From the NCBI GenBank assembly GCA_900546325.1, contig URCR01000016.1, positions 1-55,303 on the forward strand: a stretch of 55,303 nt of DNA, in the 5' to 3' direction. This stretch comes from an uncultured Lachnospiraceae bacterium. GTDB taxonomy: Bacteria > Bacillota > Clostridia > Lachnospirales > Lachnospiraceae. The notes beneath the pieces were generated by a model, which ran no database searches, was not told the origin of the DNA, and saw only the letters and a list, made by a program, of their open reading frames with translations. This document shows, one piece after another, positions 24,142 through 33,102 of the stretch; positions within the stretch are counted from its first letter, which is position 1, and each line of letters opens with the position of its first letter. The translations under genes were made by a program, and so were the position numbers.

Positions 24142-24921
24142 ATGGCATTAAGTAAAGTTGAAATATGCGGAGTCAATACAGCAAAGCTTCCTCTCCTGAG
24201 CAATGAGGAGAAGGAAGCTTTGTTTGTGAAGATCAAGGAGGGGGATGAAGCCGCGAGAGAGCGGTATATCAAGGGAAATCTAAGACTGGTATTAAGTGTG
24301 ATCAAGCGGTTTGCGAGCAGCAATGAGAATGTCGATGATCTGTTTCAGATCGGCTGTGTCGGACTGATGAAGGCGATCGATAATTTTAACACGGATCTCC
24401 AGGTGAAATTTTCAACCTATGCGGTTCCGATGATCATCGGGGAGATCAGGCGCTATCTGAGAGACAATAATTCCATCCGTGTGAGCCGTTCCTTAAGAGA
24501 TACAGCGTACAAGGCAATCTATGCAAAAGAAGGATATATGAAAAGACATTTGAAAGAACCTACGGTAGAAGAAATTGCAGAAGAAATCGGGATCGCAAAG
24601 GAAGACATTATCTTTGCACTGGATGCTATTCAGGCGCCGATGAGTCTGAATGAGCCGGTCTACAATGACAGTGGGGATGCGCTGTATGTGATGGATCAGA
24701 TCAGTGACAAGAAGAACCGGGAAGAATACTGGGTGGAGGGGCTTTCGCTGGAAGCGGCGATGGAGCGGCTGAATGAGCGGGAACGTTTTATCATCCAGCT
24801 GCGCTTTTTCGAGGGAAAGACACAGATGGAAGTGGCAAGCCAGGTAAATATCTCACAGGCTCAGGTAAGCCGTCTGGAGAAGAATGCACTAAAGACAATG
24901 CGGCAGTATTTGGCAGGGTAA
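24142..24921 (+). CDS. sigG: RNA polymerase sporulation sigma factor sigma-G
   Basis: Sigma-G runs late forespore transcription. The 259-residue protein begins MALSKVEICGVNTAKLPLLS, the signature N-terminus of sigma-G, where the conserved KVEICGV stretch is part of its forespore-specific control. Region 2: GNLRLVLSVIKRFASSNENV and DDLFQIGCVGLMKAIDNFN; region 3: RVSRSLRDTAYKAI; region 4: GKTQMEVASQVNISQAQVSR. ATG 24142 has AGGAGG upstream; an in-frame ATG at 24091 would add 17 unconserved residues. The short spacing from the nuclease gene permits read-through. Confidence 0.96.
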   Translation: MALSKVEICGVNTAKLPLLSNEEKEALFVKIKEGDEAARERYIKGNLRLVLSVIKRFASSNENVDDLFQIGCVGLMKAIDNFNTDLQVKFSTYAVPMIIGEIRRYLRDNNSIRVSRSLRDTAYKAIYAKEGYMKRHLKEPTVEEIAEEIGIAKEDIIFALDAIQAPMSLNEPVYNDSGDALYVMDQISDKKNREEYWVEGLSLEAAMERLNERERFIIQLRFFEGKTQMEVASQVNISQAQVSRLEKNALKTMRQYLAG

Positions 24922-25039
24922 AAGAAGCAGAGTCAATCCATTGCAGAAAGGGCAGGGGAAAAGCAGTGTTATTCTGTGAAATGCCGGGAGAAAAAAGAAA
25001 AAAAGAAGAGGGGAAGACGGTGTGGAGCAGAGAAGAAAA

Positions 25040-25168
25040 ATGAGGAAAAAACTGCTGATTCTGCTGCTTGTGGCGGCATGCGCCCTGCTGTGCACGGCAA
25101 GCGAATCCGGGGCAGGAGAAAATTTATTGTTGAAATTTCAGCCTATTCATACTATTATATGGATATAA
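25040..25168 (+). CDS. 42-residue peptide with signal sequence, unknown
   Basis: The small frame starts at ATG 25040 and ends 13 bases before the next gene. The translation begins MRKKLLILLLVAACALLCTA, a textbook signal peptide (two basic residues, a long Leu/Ala core), followed by SESGAGENLLLKFQPIHT and a short hydrophobic end. GGAG is 12 bases upstream, which is a little far. It could be a secreted peptide or the stub of a degraded lipoprotein gene. No homologue is recalled. Confidence 0.4.
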   Translation: MRKKLLILLLVAACALLCTASESGAGENLLLKFQPIHTIIWI

Positions 25169-25180
25169 AGGAGAGAGACA

Positions 25181-25834
25181 ATGTATAAAGCGTGTATATT
25201 TGACTTAGATGGAACATTGACAGATACACTGGACTCCCTTGTAAGATCCGTAAATCTGACGCTGTGTGAAATGGGTCTGCCGGAGATTACAAGAGATCAG
25301 TGCAGGCAGTTTGTAGGAAATGGAGCGAGGGTGCTGATGAAGAAAGCACTGACAGCATCCGGTGAGAAAGATCTTGCAAGAATAGAAGAAGCGATGGAGA
25401 TTTATGGAAGGGTGTTTCAGGACAACTGCATGTATCATGTAGAGCCGTATGAGAAGATCACAGAACTTCTGGAAGGATTAAAGGAGCGTCAGATCGAGAG
25501 AGCGGTATTGTCCAATAAGCCTCATACCCAGACGGTTCATGTAGTGCAGAACGTATTCGGAGAGGAAATATTTTCCTGTGTCCAGGGACAGAGCGACGGA
25601 TGTCCGAAGAAGCCTGACCCGGCGATGGTGTTTGTCATTGCAGAAAAGCTGGGAAGGAAGATAGAAGAATGTGTCTATATCGGAGATTCTGAGGTAGATA
25701 TCAGAACCGGGAGCGCAGCAGGGATGCGGACGATCGGAGTGACATGGGGATTTCGTTCTAAGGAAGAATTGCTTGAAGCAGGAGCCAGGGAAACTGTGGA
25801 TGACCCGCTGAAGATATTGGAACTCATATCATAA
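25181..25834 (+). CDS. HAD family hydrolase, phosphoglycolate phosphatase-like
   Basis: The 217-residue cytosolic phosphatase has HAD motif I FDLDGTLTDTLDS (residues 7-19, nucleophile Asp), motif II AVLSNKPH near 107, motif III Lys in CPKKPDPAMVF near 147 and motif IV YIGDSEVDIRTG near 165. The helical cap sits between motifs I and II, as in Gph/PpaX-type enzymes. Substrate cannot be read from sequence. RBS AAAGGAGAG is strong. Confidence 0.88.
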   Translation: MYKACIFDLDGTLTDTLDSLVRSVNLTLCEMGLPEITRDQCRQFVGNGARVLMKKALTASGEKDLARIEEAMEIYGRVFQDNCMYHVEPYEKITELLEGLKERQIERAVLSNKPHTQTVHVVQNVFGEEIFSCVQGQSDGCPKKPDPAMVFVIAEKLGRKIEECVYIGDSEVDIRTGSAAGMRTIGVTWGFRSKEELLEAGARETVDDPLKILELIS

Positions 25835-25886
25835 GAAAAGCATGCATAGAAATACAAAAAAGAGGAAATGAAGGAGGATATATGCG

Positions 25887-26150
25887 ATGTACGAATATGA
25901 TGAGGATTGTTTAAAGGTGTTCTTAAAGAACCAGTCGCAATTATTTGATGAGCCGGTGGCGGAGACACTGGAGGAGGCAGAAGCATTTTTAGAAGACTGT
26001 ATGGCAGTGATCGTAGACTCTCTGGAGGAAGTGAGAGAATATTTTGAAGAGAACGGCGCAGACGTTGACGGAATGTCAGACGAAGAACTTGAGGAGGCTT
26101 CGGAAGTCTTTGCACTGCCGGGAGGACAATATCTTGTCGTAGAAGGGTAG
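25887..26150 (+). CDS. small acidic protein, unknown
   Basis: The 87-residue protein is very acidic (about 25 Asp/Glu). It is predicted mostly helical: EETLEEAEAFLEDC-type segments, then VDGMSDEELEEASEVF and a conserved-looking end LPGGQYLVVEG. AGGAGG precedes the ATG. It follows the HAD gene by 53 bases, probably in the same operon. I do not recognise a characterised family. Confidence 0.7.
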   Translation: MYEYDEDCLKVFLKNQSQLFDEPVAETLEEAEAFLEDCMAVIVDSLEEVREYFEENGADVDGMSDEELEEASEVFALPGGQYLVVEG

Positions 26151-26243
26151 CGTATGGAACGGCTCCTATTTTACAAAGTAACTGCTCTGCCGGTGAATGC
26201 GATTGTACACTGAGAAAGAAAAAGGGCAGAACAGAACGTTACA

Positions 26244-26275
26244 AAAGCCGCAGTCATTTGACTGTGGCTTTTTTT
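26244..26275. terminator. bidirectional terminator
   Basis: AGCCGCAGTC / GACTGTGGCT with an ATTT loop is flanked by AAAA and a run of seven Ts on the plus strand. It also covers the end of the convergent minus-strand gene, whose stop (26256-26254) lies inside the loop region. Confidence 0.82.
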
Positions 26276-26685
26276 AGCGCTTCTTCGATGGCATCTAAGA
26301 TGACCTGGGAAGTGTATGGATTATCCTGCGGAAGGGAAATATTTTCAAGAGACTGTGTGTCGTATACCTGCTCTGCAATATCTTCGATCGCCGGCTGGAT
26401 CAGCGGAAACATTGTTGTGACCGTGTCATCCAGGTTGGAGAAGCGGATGGAATTGATGTGAGATGCATCGACGGAGACCTCCACTTCCAGATCGGTGTTG
26501 TTCAGTGTCAGCGTCGAAGTGTATATGCCGGGATTATATTGCTTATTTCCGGTATGCCCCTCTTTCTTGTCAGGAAGAAACATAAAAAAGAGAAGGAGAA
26601 GGAGCAGGATACCAAGTACAATAAAAATAGTAGTGTAGATGATTTCCTTCATGTGAAGGACAACGATTTTTGTTTTCGAACTCAT
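26254..26685 (-). CDS. membrane-anchored protein, unknown
   Basis: The 143-residue protein has one N-terminal TM (YTTIFIVLGILLLLLLFFMF, about residues 16-35) and an outer domain containing NPGIYTSTLTLNNTDLEVEV and VSVDASHINSIRFSN. This recalls the FMN-binding-like fold found in Lachnospiraceae, but the flavin-attachment Thr motif is not evident. A start at ATG 26685 is supported by GGAGG 5 bases upstream. It is convergent with the preceding operon and divergent from pth. Confidence 0.6.
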   Translation of the reverse strand: MSSKTKIVVLHMKEIIYTTIFIVLGILLLLLLFFMFLPDKKEGHTGNKQYNPGIYTSTLTLNNTDLEVEVSVDASHINSIRFSNLDDTVTTMFPLIQPAIEDIAEQVYDTQSLENISLPQDNPYTSQVILDAIEEALKKATVK

Positions 26686-26819
26686 ATATGCCTCCTGTGA
26701 ATGTATGCTTGAAAAAGAACTGTGAAATAATTGTTTAATATACTTTATGATGCGGCAGAAGGAAATATGCGTGACAAACGGGGACGTATCTTGTAAAATG
26801 GGAACGGAGGTGACAAAAT

Positions 26820-27398
26820 ATGTATATGATTATTGGATTAGGAAATCCGACAGCACAGTATGAAGGGACAAGGCATAACGTCGGATTTGATGTGATAGAC
26901 AGATTGGCAGAGAAATATAATATAGCTGTGGATACGAAGAAGCACAGGGCATATATCGGGAAAGGTGTCATCGATGGTCAGAAAGTGATCCTTGTAAAAC
27001 CACAGACGTATATGAACCTGAGCGGAGAGAGTGTGCGGGAGATCGCGGAGTATTATAAAGTGGATGCAGAAGAGGAGATTCTTGTGATCTACGATGATAT
27101 CAGTCTGGATGTGGGGCAGCTTCGGATCCGGAAGAAAGGAAGCGCAGGCGGACACAACGGGATCAAGAATATTATCGCACATCTCGGTACACAGGTATTT
27201 CCGAGAATCAAAGTAGGAGTCGGAGAGAAGCCGAAGAACTATGATCTGGCAGACTATGTGCTGGGACATTTCTCAAAAGCAGAGCGAGAACAGATGGAAG
27301 AAGGGTATGACCGCGCGACAGAGGCTGTCCGGCTGGTTCTTGCCGGGGAGATCGATGCTGCGATGAACCGGTATAATAAAAAACAGACAACGGCATAA
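26820..27398 (+). CDS. pth: peptidyl-tRNA hydrolase
   Basis: Pth frees tRNA from peptidyl-tRNA that drops off ribosomes. The 192-residue protein shows MIIGLGNP (with Asn9), the catalytic His19 in GTRHNVGF, VKPQTYMNLSG near 60-70, IYDDISLDVGQLRI near 92 with the Asp that activates His, and AGGHNGIKNI near 111. It is followed 20 bases later by mfd; pth-mfd-spoVT order is also found in Bacillus, with other genes inserted here. Confidence 0.96.
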   Translation: MYMIIGLGNPTAQYEGTRHNVGFDVIDRLAEKYNIAVDTKKHRAYIGKGVIDGQKVILVKPQTYMNLSGESVREIAEYYKVDAEEEILVIYDDISLDVGQLRIRKKGSAGGHNGIKNIIAHLGTQVFPRIKVGVGEKPKNYDLADYVLGHFSKAEREQMEEGYDRATEAVRLVLAGEIDAAMNRYNKKQTTA

Positions 27399-27417
27399 AA
27401 AAGGAAGGAGTGAGTGT

Positions 27418-30400
27418 ATGGAAGCTCTTTTGGAGCCTTTGAGGGAACTGGCAGAGATTGAGGAGATTCAGAAAGAGAAGAAAGAGGAAGCAGGGCTGAT
27501 CCAGATTACCGGATGTGTCGGCTCGCAGAAGACACATCTGATTTGTGCACTTGGCAGTGACTGTAAGTATAAGCTGATCGTGACTTCCGGGGAATCAAAG
27601 GCAAAGCAGATGTATGAGGAGTACCGTTTCTTAAAGGAAACAGTATATTTGTATCCGGCGAAAGACCTGCTGTTTTACCATGCAGATTTAAGAGGAAAAC
27701 AGCTTGTCAGCAGCAGGATGGAGACGATTCAGGCACTTCTCCTTGGGGAAGGATGTACAGTCATCACGACATTTGATGCATTTATGGATTCTCTTCTGCC
27801 GATTGAGATGATCCGGGAGAGAGTATTCTCACTGAAGGTGGGGGATACCGTTGATTTTGAAAAAGTCCAGAAAGATCTGGCGCTTCTTGGATATGAAAGG
27901 GAAGTGCAGATTGAAGGACCGGGACAGTTTGCGGTGCGCGGAGGGATTTTAGATATCTACCCGCTCACGGAGGAAGTTCCGGTCCGCATGGAATTGTGGG
28001 ATGATGAGATTGACTCGCTCCGTACGTTTGATGTGGAGAGCCAGCGGTCGATCGAGAACCTGGAGGAGATTACGATCTATCCGGCATCCGAATTTATGGA
28101 TGAGAAGGCAAAGCGGGTCTCGTTCCTTGACTATTTTCCGCGGAAAGAAACGATTTTGTTTCTGGAGGAGCCGGCACGGCTGATCGAGCAGGGGGAAGCA
28201 GTCGAAGCAGAATTTATCGAGAGTATGAAGAAGCGTGTGGAGACCGGCTGTGAAGTGTCGGACGAAGAAGTGAAGCTGTTTGCACCGAAGGAGATCGCAT
28301 CGAAGATGAACCATTATCCGGGGATCGGGCTGTCGATCCTGGAAAGTAAAAGTAACGCGTTTCATGTGAAAAAGAGTATTCATCTTCAGGTAAAGGGAGT
28401 GAATCCGTACAACAACAGTTTCGAGACGCTTACGAGAGATCTGGCGAGGCTGAAGCGCAGCGGTTACAGAGTGATACTTCTGTCAGGTTCTAGAACGAGA
28501 GCAAAGCGTCTGGCGGAAGATTTGAGAGATTACAGTCTGAGCAGCTTTTACAGTGAAGAGATGGACAGGGAAGTGCAGCCGGGGGAGATTCTGGTTGCTT
28601 ATGGACATGTAGACGAGGGGTATGAGTATCCGCTGTTAAAGTTTATTGTAATCTCGGAGACGGATATTTTCGGGAAGAAAAAGAAGAAAAAGAAACGGAA
28701 AGTCTACGAAGGACAGAAGATCCAGAGTTTCTCGGATCTGAAGGTCGGAGACTATGTCGTTCATGAGAATCACGGACTTGGTATCTATCAGGGAATTGAG
28801 AAGATCGAAGTCGATAAGATTGCAAAAGATTACATGAAGATCTCCTATGCGGATGGGGGGAATCTTTACATTCTTGCCACACAGCTGGAATTGATCCAGA
28901 AATACGCAAGCTCCGATGCAAAAAGACCGAAGCTGAATAAGCTCGGAGGTCAGGAATGGGCGAAGACGAAGACGAGAGTCCGCGGGGCGGTCAAAGAGAT
29001 CGCAAAAGAACTTGTGGAATTGTATGCGGCAAGACAGAAGGAAGAAGGATATGTCTACGGGGAAGACACCATCTGGCAGCGCGAGTTTGAGGAGATGTTC
29101 CCGTTTGAGGAGACCGATGATCAGTTAAATGCGATCGAGGCGACCAAAAAAGATATGGAGAGTAAGAAGATCATGGACCGCTTAATCTGCGGTGACGTCG
29201 GATATGGGAAGACGGAAGTGGCAGTCCGCGCTGCATTTAAGGCAGTGCAGGAAAGTAAGCAGGTCGTGTATCTTGTTCCGACGACGGTGCTTGCCCAGCA
29301 GCATTACAATACGTTTGTGCAGCGGATGAAGGATTTTCCGGTGAGGGTGGATCTGTTATGCAGATTCCGGACTCCGGCGCAGCAGAGAAAGACGATCGAG
29401 GATGTAAGAAAAGGTCTTGTGGATATTGTGATCGGAACGCACCGTGTACTTTCGGATGATCTGAAATTTAAGGATCTGGGACTTTTGATCATCGATGAGG
29501 AACAGAGGTTTGGGGTACAGCACAAAGAGAAGATCAAGCAGATGAAAGAAAATGTAGACGTGCTGACACTGACGGCAACACCGATTCCGAGAACACTTCA
29601 CATGAGTCTGATCGGGATCCGCGATATGAGTGTGCTGGAAGAGCCTCCGATGGACCGGATGCCGATCCAGACGTATGTGATGGAGTACAATGACGAGATG
29701 GTGCGCGAGGCGATCGAGCGGGAACTTGCAAGGGACGGACAAGTGTATTATGTGTACAACCGGGTACAGGATATCGATGAAGTCGCAGACCGGATCCAGA
29801 AGCTCGTGCCGGAGGCAAATGTGGCATTCGCTCATGGACAGATGCGGGAGCATCAGCTGGAGCGGATCATGTACGATTTCATTAACGGAGAGATCGATGT
29901 GCTGATCTCGACAACGATCATTGAGACCGGTCTTGATATTTCCAATGCGAATACGATGATCATACATGATGCGGACCGGCTTGGACTCTCCCAGCTGTAT
30001 CAGCTTCGCGGGCGCGTCGGGCGGTCGAACCGGATGGCATATGCATTTCTGCTCTACAAGCGGGATAAGCTGTTAAAAGAAGTGGCAGAAAAGAGATTGT
30101 CGGCGATCCGTGAGTTTACAGATCTCGGTTCTGGATTTAAGATTGCCATGAGAGATCTTGAGATCCGTGGAGCGGGCAATCTTCTCGGAGCGGAGCAGCA
30201 CGGGCATATGGAGGCAGTCGGATATGATCTGTACTGTAAGATGTTAAATGAGGCAGTCAGACATCTGAAAGGAGAAGTGGAAGAAACACCATACACGACG
30301 ACGGTTGACTTAAATGTCGATGCCTACATTCCGGCGTCCTACATCCCGAATGAATACCAGAAATTGGATATTTACAAGCGGATTGCGGGAATTGAGTCGG

Positions 30401-30756
30401 AGGAAGAGATGGATGATATGGTCGAAGAACTGATTGACCGTTTCGGAGATATTCCGAGAAAAGTCCAGAAGCTTCTGGCGATCGCGAACCTGAAAGCGAT
30501 GGCACACCGCCTGTATATTACAGCGGTGGAGCAAAAGGGAGAAGCATATCAATTCACGATGTTTGAACATGCAAAGATCCGGACAGAGAGGATTCCCAAG
30601 CTTCTGGAGCTGTACAAGGAGGAGCTGAACTTTAAGATGGAGACTCCGCCGTATTTCCTCTATCAGAAGAAGAACCGGAATCGCAGAGGCAAGGAGGAAG
30701 ATCCGATCGAAGTTGTGAAAAAAGTGTTAATTGATATGAAAACATTGCTAGAATAA
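27418..30756 (+). CDS. mfd: transcription-repair coupling factor
   Basis: Mfd removes RNA polymerase stalled at DNA damage and recruits UvrA. The 1112-residue protein has the UvrB-like N-terminal module (residues 1-~340), the polymerase-interacting domain (YVVHENHGLGIYQGIE near 440), the RecG-like translocase with Walker A GDVGYGKTEVAVRAAF near 590 and DEEQ box IIDEEQRFGVQHKE near 690, motif VI QLRGRVGRSNR near 862, and the C-terminal TRCF domain. Length is standard. AAGGAAGGAG precedes the ATG. Confidence 0.96.
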   Translation: MEALLEPLRELAEIEEIQKEKKEEAGLIQITGCVGSQKTHLICALGSDCKYKLIVTSGESKAKQMYEEYRFLKETVYLYPAKDLLFYHADLRGKQLVSSRMETIQALLLGEGCTVITTFDAFMDSLLPIEMIRERVFSLKVGDTVDFEKVQKDLALLGYEREVQIEGPGQFAVRGGILDIYPLTEEVPVRMELWDDEIDSLRTFDVESQRSIENLEEITIYPASEFMDEKAKRVSFLDYFPRKETILFLEEPARLIEQGEAVEAEFIESMKKRVETGCEVSDEEVKLFAPKEIASKMNHYPGIGLSILESKSNAFHVKKSIHLQVKGVNPYNNSFETLTRDLARLKRSGYRVILLSGSRTRAKRLAEDLRDYSLSSFYSEEMDREVQPGEILVAYGHVDEGYEYPLLKFIVISETDIFGKKKKKKKRKVYEGQKIQSFSDLKVGDYVVHENHGLGIYQGIEKIEVDKIAKDYMKISYADGGNLYILATQLELIQKYASSDAKRPKLNKLGGQEWAKTKTRVRGAVKEIAKELVELYAARQKEEGYVYGEDTIWQREFEEMFPFEETDDQLNAIEATKKDMESKKIMDRLICGDVGYGKTEVAVRAAFKAVQESKQVVYLVPTTVLAQQHYNTFVQRMKDFPVRVDLLCRFRTPAQQRKTIEDVRKGLVDIVIGTHRVLSDDLKFKDLGLLIIDEEQRFGVQHKEKIKQMKENVDVLTLTATPIPRTLHMSLIGIRDMSVLEEPPMDRMPIQTYVMEYNDEMVREAIERELARDGQVYYVYNRVQDIDEVADRIQKLVPEANVAFAHGQMREHQLERIMYDFINGEIDVLISTTIIETGLDISNANTMIIHDADRLGLSQLYQLRGRVGRSNRMAYAFLLYKRDKLLKEVAEKRLSAIREFTDLGSGFKIAMRDLEIRGAGNLLGAEQHGHMEAVGYDLYCKMLNEAVRHLKGEVEETPYTTTVDLNVDAYIPASYIPNEYQKLDIYKRIAGIESEEEMDDMVEELIDRFGDIPRKVQKLLAIANLKAMAHRLYITAVEQKGEAYQFTMFEHAKIRTERIPKLLELYKEELNFKMETPPYFLYQKKNRNRRGKEEDPIEVVKKVLIDMKTLLE

Positions 30757-30773
30757 TATACAGAGAGTATAAT
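30745..30773 (+). promoter_or_regulatory. promoter of the foldase gene
   Basis: TTGCTA (30745-30750) and TATAAT (30768-30773), 17 bases apart, lie 32 bases before the ATG; the -35 overlaps the 3' end of mfd. Confidence 0.6.
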
Positions 30774-30804
30774 GAGATAGTTAGAAACACGAAGGAGGGC
30801 AATT

Positions 30805-31866
30805 ATGAAAAAGACAGGGAAAAAAGCGGCGGCGCTTGCTGTGACAGCGGCACTGGCTGTTTCTGCTGCCGGCTGCGGATCTGTCAAAGACAGTGATGTG
30901 GTAGCTACGATCGGTGGAGAAGAAGTAACCGTGGGTGTTGCCAACTTTTTTGCGCGTTACCAGCAGGCAGAATATGAGACATATTACTCAGGAGTGATGG
31001 GAGAGGATATGTGGTCTACGGAGATCTCCAAAGGAACGTCCTATGAGGAGACCGTAAAGAAGCAGATCTTAGAGACACTGGAAAATATGTATGTGCTGGA
31101 AGATCATATGGGGGATTACAAAGTAGAGCTCACCGATGAGGAAAAGAAGAAAATCAGCGAGGCCGCAAAAGCGTTTGATGAGGCAAACGGACTGGAAGAG
31201 AAGGAAGCTGTCTCAGGAACAACGGAAAATGTAGAGCGGATGCTGACACTTGTGACCATCCAGGAGAAGATGCAGAAAGCCATGGTCGCAGATGTGGATA
31301 CAGAAGTGTCCGATGAAGAGGCGGCGCAGAAGAGCATGCAGTATGTCAATATTCCACTGACAAAGACGAAGGAAGACGGAAGTACGGAACAGATGACAGA
31401 GGAAGAGAAGGCAGAGGCGAAGAAGAAGGCAGAAGAATTCCAGAAAGCAGTCAAAGAGGGAGCCGACTTTACAAAGGCAGCTGAGGAGAAAGAACTGGAA
31501 GTAAAGACAATGACATTTGATGAGGAGACGACAACCCCGGATGAAGGACTGATGACAAAGGCGAATAAGCTCGGAGAAGGGGAAGTTTCAGAAGTGATCA
31601 AGACAGACAGCGGATACTATGTGCTGAAAGTGACAAGTCTTCTTGATCGGGAAGCGACAGATGCAGAGAAAGAAGTCATTGTAGAAGACCGAAAGGAAAA
31701 ACAGTACAAAGATCTGTGCGAAGAATGGAAAAAAGATGCAAAGATCGAAGTCAATGAAAGTGTCTGGGACAAGATCAGCTTTGAGAAAAAAGGCATCAAG
31801 ATGAAACAGCAGGAAGAGATTCCGTACGCGGAAGGATCTGACACAGAAAAGAGTGACCAGGAATAA
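30805..31866 (+). CDS. PrsA/SurA-like foldase lipoprotein (peptidyl-prolyl isomerase family)
   Basis: The 353-residue exported protein has a basic start MKKTGKKAA, a hydrophobic core and lipobox SAAGC with Cys24 as the lipidation site. The N-terminal SurA-like helical region is followed by a Lys/Glu-rich insert and a parvulin-like segment (LMTKANKLGEGEVSEVIKTD, then SGYYVLKV). It likely helps fold proteins outside the membrane. Catalytic residues of the parvulin domain are not clearly conserved, so isomerase activity is uncertain. Confidence 0.8.
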   Translation: MKKTGKKAAALAVTAALAVSAAGCGSVKDSDVVATIGGEEVTVGVANFFARYQQAEYETYYSGVMGEDMWSTEISKGTSYEETVKKQILETLENMYVLEDHMGDYKVELTDEEKKKISEAAKAFDEANGLEEKEAVSGTTENVERMLTLVTIQEKMQKAMVADVDTEVSDEEAAQKSMQYVNIPLTKTKEDGSTEQMTEEEKAEAKKKAEEFQKAVKEGADFTKAAEEKELEVKTMTFDEETTTPDEGLMTKANKLGEGEVSEVIKTDSGYYVLKVTSLLDREATDAEKEVIVEDRKEKQYKDLCEEWKKDAKIEVNESVWDKISFEKKGIKMKQQEEIPYAEGSDTEKSDQE

Positions 31867-31897
31867 TAGAACATCTAAGAAGAATGGAGGAACTGTG

Positions 31898-32344
31898 ATG
31901 AGTAAGATTGAAGAAGTAAGAAGTGCGATGGTAAGCGCGATGAAGGCGGGGGACAAGGAGACGAAGGAGTCATTATCGCTGCTCTTGTCTGCACTGAAGA
32001 ACAAAGCAATCGATAAGAAAGGAGATCTGACTCCGGAAGAGGAGACTCAGGTCATCTTAAAAGAAATCAAGCAGACAAAGGAGACACTGGAACTTGCTCC
32101 GGCAGACAGAAATGACATCATAGAAGAATGTCAAAAGAGAATCGCGGTACTGGAACAGTTCGCGCCAAAGATGATGTCAGAAGAAGAGATTCGGGCTGTG
32201 ATCACAGAAGTGCTCGCGTCCCTGGCTTTAGATGCACCGACAGCAAAGGACAAAGGAAAGATTATGAAAGAACTGATGCCGAAAGTAAAAGGAAAGGCAG
32301 ACGGAAAGCTTGTAAATGACATTGTACTGTCGTTCCTGAACTAA
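31898..32344 (+). CDS. GatB/YqeY domain protein
   Basis: The 148-residue protein matches YqeY: KIEEVRSAMVSAMKAGDKE at the N-terminus, LSLLLSALKNKAIDK near 27, EETQVILKEIKQTKETLE, and the C-terminal IMKELMPKVKGKADGKLVN characteristic of the GatB tRNA-binding tail domain. It probably binds tRNA or assists amidotransfer; the precise role is unknown. ATG 31898 has GGAGG upstream; an earlier in-frame ATG at 31853 overlaps the preceding gene. Confidence 0.9.
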   Translation: MSKIEEVRSAMVSAMKAGDKETKESLSLLLSALKNKAIDKKGDLTPEEETQVILKEIKQTKETLELAPADRNDIIEECQKRIAVLEQFAPKMMSEEEIRAVITEVLASLALDAPTAKDKGKIMKELMPKVKGKADGKLVNDIVLSFLN

Positions 32345-32423
32345 TCCGGGAAGTCGGGAAAGGCACCGGGTCTAAGGGACGAAATTATCCACAAAAAGTT
32401 CTGGAAAAAGATGTAAAAAAAGA

Positions 32424-32452
32424 TTGTTTAATTGCATCGGCTGATATAGTAT
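32424..32452 (+). promoter_or_regulatory. possible nfeD promoter
   Basis: TTGTTT (32424-32429) with TAGTAT (32447-32452) at 17 bases, or TATAGT at 15. The match is moderate. Confidence 0.4.
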
Positions 32453-32485
32453 AGAGGTAACAAAAAGAAGAAAGGGCGGATAGGT

Positions 32486-32914
32486 ATGATGAGTATTGTA
32501 TGGCTGGCATTGAGCGTGATTTTTCTGATCGTTGAGATTGTCACGGTAGGACTGACATCCATCTGGCTTGCAGCAGGGGCACTGGCCGCACTGATCGTAG
32601 AATTGCTCGGACTCGGCATTGTGTGGCAGATTGCAGCTTTTCTGATCGTGACCTTTATACTGCTGTATTTTACAAGACCTTGGGCACAGAAGTATCTGAA
32701 TGCAAAGTCTGTGAAGACAAATTATGAGAGTCTGGTCGGACAGAAGGTCAAGATGACAGAACGGGTAGATAATTTAAGTCAGACAGGGACAGCGGTCGTC
32801 AACGGACAGGAATGGACGGTCAGATCGGAAGCGGATGGAAACATTCTGGAGCCGGGTGATTTCGGCGAAGTGCTTCGTGTCGAGGGAGTAAAGCTGATCG
32901 TAAAGAAAATTTGA
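32486..32914 (+). CDS. NfeD family membrane protein
   Basis: The 142-residue protein has two or three hydrophobic segments in its first ~70 residues (IVWLALSVIFLIVEIVTVGL, then LAAGALAALIVELLGLGIV and QIAAFLIVTFILLYF) and then a soluble OB-fold-like NfeD domain (SLVGQKVKMTERVDN, GQEWTVRSEADGNI, GDFGEVLRVEGVKLIVKK). Such short NfeD proteins act with SPFH/stomatin partners in membranes. No SPFH gene is adjacent. Its stop codon overlaps the -35 of the thiT promoter. Confidence 0.86.
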   Translation: MMSIVWLALSVIFLIVEIVTVGLTSIWLAAGALAALIVELLGLGIVWQIAAFLIVTFILLYFTRPWAQKYLNAKSVKTNYESLVGQKVKMTERVDNLSQTGTAVVNGQEWTVRSEADGNILEPGDFGEVLRVEGVKLIVKKI

Positions 32915-32938
32915 CAAAAAAACAGAGTATGGTACAAT
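32911..32938 (+). promoter_or_regulatory. thiT promoter
   Basis: TTGACA (32911-32916) and TACAAT (32933-32938) are 16 bases apart. Just after, GCTATATG (32939-32946) and CATATAGC (32960-32967) form a perfect 8-base-pair 5' hairpin ahead of the riboswitch. Confidence 0.75.
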
Positions 32939-32969
32939 GCTATATGGAATGACAAATTTCATATAGCAT

Positions 32970-33055
32970 TTTGCTAGGGGAGCCTAGGGCTGAGAAATCA
33001 CGCTGCGTGATGACCCTCACTACTTGAACCGGTTAGTACCGGCGGAAGGAAGCAG
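32970..33055 (+). ncRNA. TPP riboswitch (THI element)
   Basis: The leader carries the THI-box pieces in order: GGGGAGCC, then GGCTGAGA (32988-32995), a variable hairpin, GACCCTC (33012-33018), TACTTGAACCGGTTAGTACC and GGCGGAAGG. Together they form the pyrophosphate- and pyrimidine-sensing arms. Downstream TTCCTCC (33067-33073) can pair either with AGGAA in the aptamer 3' end (33047-33051) or with the SD GGAGG (33091-33095), so ligand binding probably hides the ribosome binding site of thiT, possibly also aided by the following T tract. Confidence 0.92.
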
Positions 33056-33102
33056 TACCACAATGGTTCCTCCTGTAAAAATTTATTAAAGGAGGTTTTT
33101 TT

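Noticed and set aside
25834..26250. tRNA or small RNA genes in the gap regions
   Set aside because: No cloverleaf, T-loop consensus (GGTTCGAATC type) or CCA end found there or elsewhere in the window.
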